Source: Cloacimonetes bacterium UBA6081 (GTDB taxonomy: Bacteria > Cloacimonadota > Cloacimonadia > Cloacimonadales > Cloacimonadaceae). From it: a DNA stretch of 18,090 nt. Position numbers and translations under genes: made by a program. Every line of letters starts with the position of its first letter. Position 1 is the first letter of the stretch. This document shows positions 14,301-18,090 of the stretch, in pieces. A model generated the notes under the pieces. The model did no database searches. It saw only the letters and a program-made list of their open reading frames with translations, and was not told the origin of the DNA. The stretch covers positions 1-18,090 of the forward strand of contig DIXL01000037.1 of NCBI GenBank assembly GCA_002428685.1, written 5' to 3'.

Positions 14301-17252
14301 ATTTGTGCCGGTATAGGTAGGAGCCCAATCGGCCACATCGTAGTCGTTTGTCCATTCCCAATCTCCCAAAGGATTTGTCCAGTTAGAGCTTGGTACCCAT
14401 CCACCATCGTTGATCTCAAAATCCATTTGGGGAGGGACTGCGCTGGGAGAAGACCACACAACCGTAACCTGGGTTTGCGCCACATTTTCTGTGGCTACAA
14501 CCGGTCCTGGAGGCAGGGCAATTTCATTGAGGATAAGGGTTCCCATACTATAATCCACTCCAGTAACGGCAATAGATCCGCTAATGGTTTGATAACCTGC
14601 TTTGGTGATTTGATAGTTATAAGTGTTTCCCGAAAGCACACCGGGAATGGTGAACTGCCCCAGGGCATTGGTAGTGGCAAGATAATTCATAATACCCGTA
14701 AGCTGGATTTCTGCTTCTGCTAAGCCAACAGTAGGTTGATCGCTGCCGGTTACTGTTCCTGTAACATTTACCGAGGTGGACGCGGTCAGACTAAAATCCA
14801 GCGTAGTGGTTTGATCTGCCATTAGGGCAACCAGCAAAGTCAAAGTTTCAAATCCAAGTTTGCTGGCTGTTACCGTATAGGCTCCAGGAGCTACAAAGGG
14901 GAAGTTAAACGCTCCGGCAGCATTGGTGGTTTGGCTTAAACCTGTGGCATTTATGGTTATTAAAACCCCTGGAACCGGATTTCCGCCGGAAGTAACCGTT
15001 CCTTGCAAAGCTGCCAAACCTTGGGTAATAAAGCTGAATGATGTTTTTGGGAAAGTACCCGAAAGCGTTCCCGCTGCCGATGGTGCCATAGGATCGTAGG
15101 TAACGGTATTGGAAGTTAGCTTTCTGGCGCGGTTGGTGCCAATGGTTTGGGCTTTAAAATTGTCATTGGTATTGTAAGACACCGTATCAATGGGACGATT
15201 GGCATACAGAACCAGATTCCCGGATGAATAAACAAATGGTGTTTGTAGTGGGATAGTAATGGGGTTTTCGCCGGCTGGGAAACTAATGTTGCCATCATAT
15301 ACCAGCGTGAGGTTTGTTAAAATCCACCCTGTGCTTAAGTCACTGTTGGCAGTTTGTCCCAGCCAGAATTTGCAGGGTTTATTGGGCAAGTCTGTTACAA
15401 AGTTATTGTAAAATGTAATGGCGGTAACAAGCCCGTAAACATCCATCTCAGACTGAAGAAACAGGCTTTGGTGCAAGCTGTTCTTATAATAAAACTCCAG
15501 CGGAACGCCTTCATTTAAGTTGCCTTCACCCACAGTTACCATCACAGTGCCATCTGGCTGGATAACTATATTCAGGCTGGGGCTTTGATCGTTTGTGGGG
15601 TCTGTGTCTCCGGTTAAAAACACTTTGGCATAGATAGCAGCAGGGCCTACACCGGTAGGTTGCCAGCTTAGCGGAACATCCACAGTAGCATTGGGAGCAA
15701 CAGATAAACCGGCAGAGGTGGCAAGCTCCACACCGCTGCTGTTAAACAGCTTAACTGTATAATTATCCTGAGTTGCCGTTCCCCAGTTTTTTATCCTGGC
15801 TGTGTAAGTACTCACTATGCTAACAGATGGTGTGGTATTTCCACTTAAAGACAAACAGGCCAGATCATTGGTTGATATCTGCTCGAAACGAACATCATCT
15901 ATATACAAAGATTGCGAACTGGCTACGCAAGCATGTTTAAAAGCTATATACCTGCCCGTGCCGGTATAGCCGGTTAGAGAAACGATGTATTCATTCCAGT
16001 TGGACACCACATTCAGATTTTGCAATGTTACAAAAGTGCCGGGATTGGCAGGATCGGTCATTACTCCTACCAGGAGATAGTAAGCAGCACTACCTTTACC
16101 CATGAAACGCACCCGAATTTGATCCACATTCAGGTTATCGTTTATCTGAGGCCCTACCAAAAGAACGTTGGCGGTGGTATCTGTGCCATTGTATAGCCTG
16201 GCACAATTGGGTGCACTGTATGGGGATGTAGCATAGGTTACTGCCACAGCAGTAGTAACCGTAGCCTGAACTATCGCCGTCCAGTCAAAGGGCAGGTTGG
16301 GAGCAGTAACTGCATCCCAATGTTGCAGATATGGCAGAGTGCTGATGCTGTTATCGCCATGCGTGGTAAAGCTCCAAACGGGACAGTTTTCCGCATCGCC
16401 AAAGCCATTATAGGGTGTTATCTGCCAGTAATATGTGGTATTGATTAATAAATCCGGAGTGGGATTGTATGTGGTAACATTGCCGATGTTTTCGCTGGAA
16501 ATCACATTGCCGGGAGGGTTATCTGTGCCCAAAGACAATCTGTAGCCAGTTGGCCAAATGCTTCCCGGAGCCCAAGTTAGCGTCAAAGCAGGAGATACCA
16601 AAGTTGCTCCATTTGCCGGATAAACCAGAGTGGCAGCCGTGGGAGGTGAAGTGGAGGGAGTTACCAGCATAATATTGGCACGGCTGTAGGTTCGGGTGCC
16701 GGTTAAAGATTCCGGAAACGAATTGTCATCTCCTTTATAAACGGTCAGATAGTTTGGACTGGTGCTGGTATAGCGGAAGGTTGGATATCCGGTGGGATTA
16801 TTTTCATCCCTGTTTTCATACAGTAACTCAATGTTATCTGTCCCATTCCAGGTGAAGGCAGAAGAAAAAGTGATGTAATGCCAGCCGGAACCATTATACA
16901 CCATATTTCCCTGATACACAGTATCAAACTGTGCTGCACCAGGATTGGTGTTATCGGTGGTTTCATAGTTAGACACTGTTGTGTGCCGCATATAAACGCT
17001 TTGGCTTTCCATCTCATAGTTTGCCGGGGTGTTTCCAATATAAAAACCGATTGCGATGATGTCTGAAGCAATGTTCAATCCGGCGGCACTGATTTCGGCC
17101 TGGGTGTAGATGGTTTTGCACCAGCCATAGTTGTAAGAACCATAGTAGGGATTGGTGGAAGAGGCGGAAGTTCCACTACCAATAGTGTAGGTATCGGCAA
17201 AAACACCCGCGGCGAGTAGCAAGAGCAGGCTACAAAGGAAGAGCTTTTTCAT
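11313..17252 (-). CDS. Giant multidomain T9SS-sorted surface protein (adhesin-like)
   Basis: About 1980 residues, exported by a signal peptide (MKKLFLCSLLLLLAAGVFA). Numbering from the upstream ATG, regions in order are: a beta module (21-197) repeated in diverged form at about 570-745; an Fn3-like domain (200-298); a choice-of-anchor-J/cleaved-adhesin-like domain (300-457, ending YIDDVRFEQ); a CARDB-like domain (460-565); carboxypeptidase-regulatory-like domains at about 750-826, 830-915, 1227-1305 and 1621-1697; a MAM/immune-inhibitor-A-like lectin fold (943-1102, ending YIDDVYIG); two GYKVWRL Fn3-like units (1152-1222, 1543-1615); a second anchor-J-like domain (1701-1870); and the sorting tail (NYPNPFNPETTISY … RKMILMK). 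No catalytic motif is seen, so binding or adhesion is the likely role. Two ATGs are adjacent (17255, 17252); AAGGAG at 17258-17263 is 2 nt from the first and 5 nt from the second, which favours 17252. It is monocistronic, with its own terminator. Confidence 0.9.
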   Translation of the reverse strand: MKKLFLCSLLLLLAAGVFADTYTIGSGTSASSTNPYYGSYNYGWCKTIYTQAEISAAGLNIASDIIAIGFYIGNTPANYEMESQSVYMRHTTVSNYETTDNTNPGAAQFDTVYQGNMVYNGSGWHYITFSSAFTWNGTDNIELLYENRDENNPTGYPTFRYTSTSPNYLTVYKGDDNSFPESLTGTRTYSRANIMLVTPSTSPPTAATLVYPANGATLVSPALTLTWAPGSIWPTGYRLSLGTDNPPGNVISSENIGNVTTYNPTPDLLINTTYYWQITPYNGFGDAENCPVWSFTTHGDNSISTLPYLQHWDAVTAPNLPFDWTAIVQATVTTAVAVTYATSPYSAPNCARLYNGTDTTANVLLVGPQINDNLNVDQIRVRFMGKGSAAYYLLVGVMTDPANPGTFVTLQNLNVVSNWNEYIVSLTGYTGTGRYIAFKHACVASSQSLYIDDVRFEQISTNDLACLSLSGNTTPSVSIVSTYTARIKNWGTATQDNYTVKLFNSSGVELATSAGLSVAPNATVDVPLSWQPTGVGPAAIYAKVFLTGDTDPTNDQSPSLNIVIQPDGTVMVTVGEGNLNEGVPLEFYYKNSLHQSLFLQSEMDVYGLVTAITFYNNFVTDLPNKPCKFWLGQTANSDLSTGWILTNLTLVYDGNISFPAGENPITIPLQTPFVYSSGNLVLYANRPIDTVSYNTNDNFKAQTIGTNRARKLTSNTVTYDPMAPSAAGTLSGTFPKTSFSFITQGLAALQGTVTSGGNPVPGVLITINATGLSQTTNAAGAFNFPFVAPGAYTVTASKLGFETLTLLVALMADQTTTLDFSLTASTSVNVTGTVTGSDQPTVGLAEAEIQLTGIMNYLATTNALGQFTIPGVLSGNTYNYQITKAGYQTISGSIAVTGVDYSMGTLILNEIALPPGPVVATENVAQTQVTVVWSSPSAVPPQMDFEINDGGWVPSSNWTNPLGDWEWTNDYDVADWAPTYTGTNVVPPPAAHSGTGMWGTKINTNYTNSGGFNYLTKTFNFTGITNPQLSFWSWENLWGDWDYAQVAVNGTVVWGPSWQYSNTTWTERVVDLSAYANMADVVIQFQMFATTTVNYAGWYIDDVYIGAAQTVARSQNASYLPEIYRGMSEIEAASLAEANNRSFIPHDPIQTESTRIVGYKVWRLLAANQADEALWTLITPTAITDTTKIDTAWSPLPSGVYKYAVKAVYTNNVLSVPVFSNEIHKGMMGVLSGTVTEFGTAVPITNAVVTAGDYSGTSNAQGMYSFLAYQGTYNVTCTKAGYQTASQAGVVIVGTQTTIQNFVLTEITLPPTSVQAVEMLPDVNIIWMTPGTGGGGWLHYDSGDNDDSIGTGAAADFDVAVRFPPTALQDYAGMSLYAIKAWPAQAGTFSLRVWTGGTSAAPATMVVDQAFTPVLDTYNTVTLTTPVPISTTQELWFGYRCNVTTGYPAGCDAGPAVDGFGNMMYYQGAWQTLLALAPTLNYNWNVQGYVGYSAPTSAPVITLISKSIGLPDVPNRVSSGILAASGKVKTHGQSSASLENIDPGNRTLNGYKVWRLNPGQETNETAWISLTPNVITSLSYMDTAWITLPYASYRWAVKAIYTGGAQSIPSFSNTLAWFSQLGTVAGIVRNMQNQPIQGATITCGDVTATTNASGAYSMQVPAGTQSVTASHPSYQSVTNTQVVVAVGQTTTVNFQMPAAIHFFVDGFETYPNFALTFAPWTLVDQDLSATSGMTGVTWENALSPIAYIIFNPGATTPPIADLTPHTGNKMACAFAATLPPNHDWLITPQISDAQQVKFWAKSHTAEFGLERFKVGVSTIGTAPASFIFISGDNYLEAPVEWAEYTFNIAQTEPVYVGIQCVSDDAFIFCVDDVMVGGGGSDDPIVPVLTTTLNPNYPNPFNPETTISYSLKEAALVNIRIYNVKGQLVKTMVDDTKEAGTHTVVWNGKDNNGRAVSSGIYYYKMSTGKFSSTRKMILMK

Positions 17253-17257
17253 CATGA

Positions 17258-17263
17258 CTCCTT
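17258..17263 (-). promoter_or_regulatory. Shine-Dalgarno deciding the adhesin start
   Basis: The minus strand reads AAGGAGTCATGATG. The full AAGGAG is only 2 nt from the first ATG but 5 nt from the second, so the second is the more likely initiator. The protein differs by one methionine. Confidence 0.7.
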
Positions 17264-17633
17264 GTCATATTGAGGTTTTGTTTTGGAAAGATTGCCCAGA
17301 TTTTGGGACATTACAAGAAATTGAGAAAATTTGGGGGAAGAAGTATTAAAATTGTTGGCGTTATCTGGGTGAATTAGATGCTTCTGTTCCATAACCACTG
17401 ATCTGTTTGCCCTCAAAAAAATCAGTAATTTCGACCAGAAAGTGTCTTTCAATTCTCACTCCATGGATCTTATCAGGCCTTTAGGCCAAAGCTTCCTTCC
17501 CATCCACCTCAGCGGGAGAAAGCGTTCACATATTCTATCTTTTTTTGCGTAAAACTACTACTTTACTAACAAACTCAAAACTACAAATCTGTCCAGTTTT
17601 TTTTGCCATTTACAGATCTTATCGAAACATCAT
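17264..17633. other. Noncoding stretch upstream of the adhesin gene
   Basis: I see no gene with a ribosome binding site here on either strand. It is AT-rich with T and A runs (for example 17597-17604). It holds weak short hairpins such as GGCC-TTTA-GGCC near 17481-17493. An ATCTGT/ACAGAT inverted pair flanks the T run at about 17587-17619. A promoter for the adhesin gene must lie here or further upstream, but no convincing -35/-10 pair is visible. Confidence 0.5.
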
Positions 17634-17708
17634 TCATGCGGGCAAACACCAAAGCATGGCAAAAAACGTGTTTCCAAGCAGCATTATAGCAAATAAGTAG
17701 TTTTCCAT
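17634..17708 (-). CDS. Candidate 24-aa hydrophobic membrane peptide
   Basis: A 25-codon frame begins at ATG (17706-17708), which is preceded by a strong TAAGGAG 8 nt upstream. It encodes 24 residues starting MENYLFAIMLLG and ending AMLWCLPA, followed by TGA. After three polar or charged residues the rest is almost wholly hydrophobic, as expected for a single membrane-spanning small protein. The frame stop of the 51-aa candidate lies 41 nt upstream, so the two could be co-transcribed. I do not recognise a family; short membrane subunits such as KdpF or CydX are similar in size, but no partner genes are nearby. The ribosome binding site and composition support it; the short length means chance is possible. 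Confidence 0.45.
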   Translation of the reverse strand: MENYLFAIMLLGNTFFAMLWCLPA

Positions 17709-17749
17709 CGGCTTGTCTCCTTAGGTAGTATCTCTATGGAGGATGTTTA

Positions 17750-17905
17750 TTAACCGCGATTTATAATATGCAAATTGCGTTCCAAAATTATGAAATATGC
17801 AGCCTCTCTTTGCCCAAGGATGAAGTACGGAATCAATTCGGAATCATTAAGGACTTCATCCATAGTGATTCCGTATTGATACCTTAGTTCAAGCAGGGGT
17901 TGCAT
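17750..17905 (-). CDS. Candidate 51-aa small protein of unknown function
   Basis: A 52-codon frame runs from ATG (17903-17905) to TAA (17750-17752) and encodes MQPLLELRYQYGITMDEVL, then NDSELIPYFILGQREAAYF and a basic end (LERNLHIINRG). The mixed charged and hydrophobic make-up and the amphipathic spacing look like a real globular peptide rather than random translation. There is no clear Shine-Dalgarno. The frame stays open further upstream (SSWTSGHKLH) into the hairpin repeat unit at 17941, where it meets a TAG. It could therefore be the C-terminal remnant of a longer gene cut by the repeat. A later in-frame ATG (codon 15) is also possible. I recognise no family. It precedes the 24-aa ORF by 41 nt. 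Confidence 0.4.
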   Translation of the reverse strand: MQPLLELRYQYGITMDEVLNDSELIPYFILGQREAAYFIILERNLHIINRG

Positions 17906-17940
17906 GTGTAATTTATGACCGGAAGTCCACGAGGAGATTG

Positions 17941-18090
17941 CATCAAGCCCTGGAGGGGCGAAATTCTATAGCCTGAGTTGCAGCGAAGCGAAACCTCAGG
18001 GAAAGAGTGATTCCATCAAGCCCTGGAGAGGCGAAATTCTATAGCCTGAGGTGCAGCTTTAGCGGAACCTCAGGGAAAGAGTGATTCCAT
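17941..18090. repeat. Tandem hairpin-bearing repeats of 73 and 74 bp, running off the window
   Basis: Unit 1 is 17941-18013 and unit 2 is 18014-18087. Both begin CATCAAGCCCTGGA, share GGCGAAATTCTATAGCCTGAG, and end CCTCAGGGAAAGAGTGATTC. The last three bases (CAT) begin a possible third unit outside the window. Each unit holds a small GC-rich hairpin (GCCC-TGGA-GGGGC in unit 1) and a larger one in which CCTGAG pairs with CTCAGG; in unit 2 the stem is eight perfect pairs (CCTGAGGT/ACCTCAGG). Differences cluster in the loop. Similar hairpin repeats occur between genes in FCB-group genomes and resemble REP elements. No transposase is visible in this window. Confidence 0.85.

Noticed and set aside
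17252..17452. 66-codon TTG-started frame overlapping the adhesin start by ATGA
   Set aside because: No ribosome binding site at the TTG, no recognisable motif, composition of random AT-rich DNA; the overlap with ATG is probably chance.
17264..17460. Sigma-70 promoter for the adhesin gene
   Set aside because: TGTAAT- and TAATAC-like boxes exist, but none has a -35 match at acceptable spacing.
17634..17708. KdpF- or CydX-like subunit
   Set aside because: Size and hydrophobicity fit, but no kdp or cyd genes follow and no specific motif is shared.
17941..18090. CRISPR array with long repeats at the right edge
   Set aside because: The whole 73-bp unit is conserved, with no unique spacer; differences are scattered point or loop changes, as in hairpin repeats.

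Overview
The window looks like a chromosomal segment of a Gram-negative bacterium of the FCB group, most likely a Cloacimonadota (Cloacimonas-like) lineage. This is inferred from four large proteins, and one remnant, that carry a C-terminal Por/type IX secretion (T9SS) sorting domain of the 'NPFNPxTT … NIKGQKV … SGVYFYR … KMLLLK' kind. The housekeeping genes obg and dprA sit among them. No sequence search was possible, so the lineage is an inference.

Left end (1-889): a 14-bp tandem array, a remnant of a T9SS-tailed protein gene on the minus strand, and a damaged retropepsin-like gene on the plus strand. The two remnants point away from each other and both lack their 5' portions, as if one deletion had removed a shared divergent promoter region and the front of both genes.

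Central operon (891-11108, minus strand): six genes in order of transcription. They are a secreted DUF1838-like protein, a 495-aa T9SS-tailed protein, a 343-aa T9SS-tailed protein with a DNRLRE-like beta region, a 1558-aa subtilisin-family mosaic protein, obg and dprA. The five junctions are gaps of 9-12 nt or, for obg/dprA, a 4-nt overlap, so the genes are probably co-transcribed. The secreted products should cross the inner membrane by Sec signal peptides; the three tailed ones should then cross the outer membrane by T9SS. Obg (ribosome-associated GTPase) and DprA (RecA loader on incoming ssDNA) are cytoplasmic and form the distal end.

Right half (11229-17252, minus strand): a 1980-codon multidomain adhesin-like T9SS protein. 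It is followed by a 4x8-bp tandem repeat touching its stop codon and by a clear intrinsic terminator, which separates it from the central operon. A possible promoter for the central operon lies just after the terminator.

Right end (17256-18090): mostly noncoding, but it holds two candidate short minus-strand genes. One is a 24-aa hydrophobic peptide with a good Shine-Dalgarno; the other is a 51-aa ORF upstream of it. It also holds a tandem pair of 73/74-bp hairpin-bearing repeats running off the window edge.

I do not see a defence system, CRISPR array, transposase, tRNA or rRNA. The most interesting signals are the stop-codon-containing tandem repeats next to T9SS gene ends, the double-truncation junction, the altered oxyanion residue in the subtilisin-like protein, the reused signal-peptide leader, and the unlisted short ORFs near the right edge.
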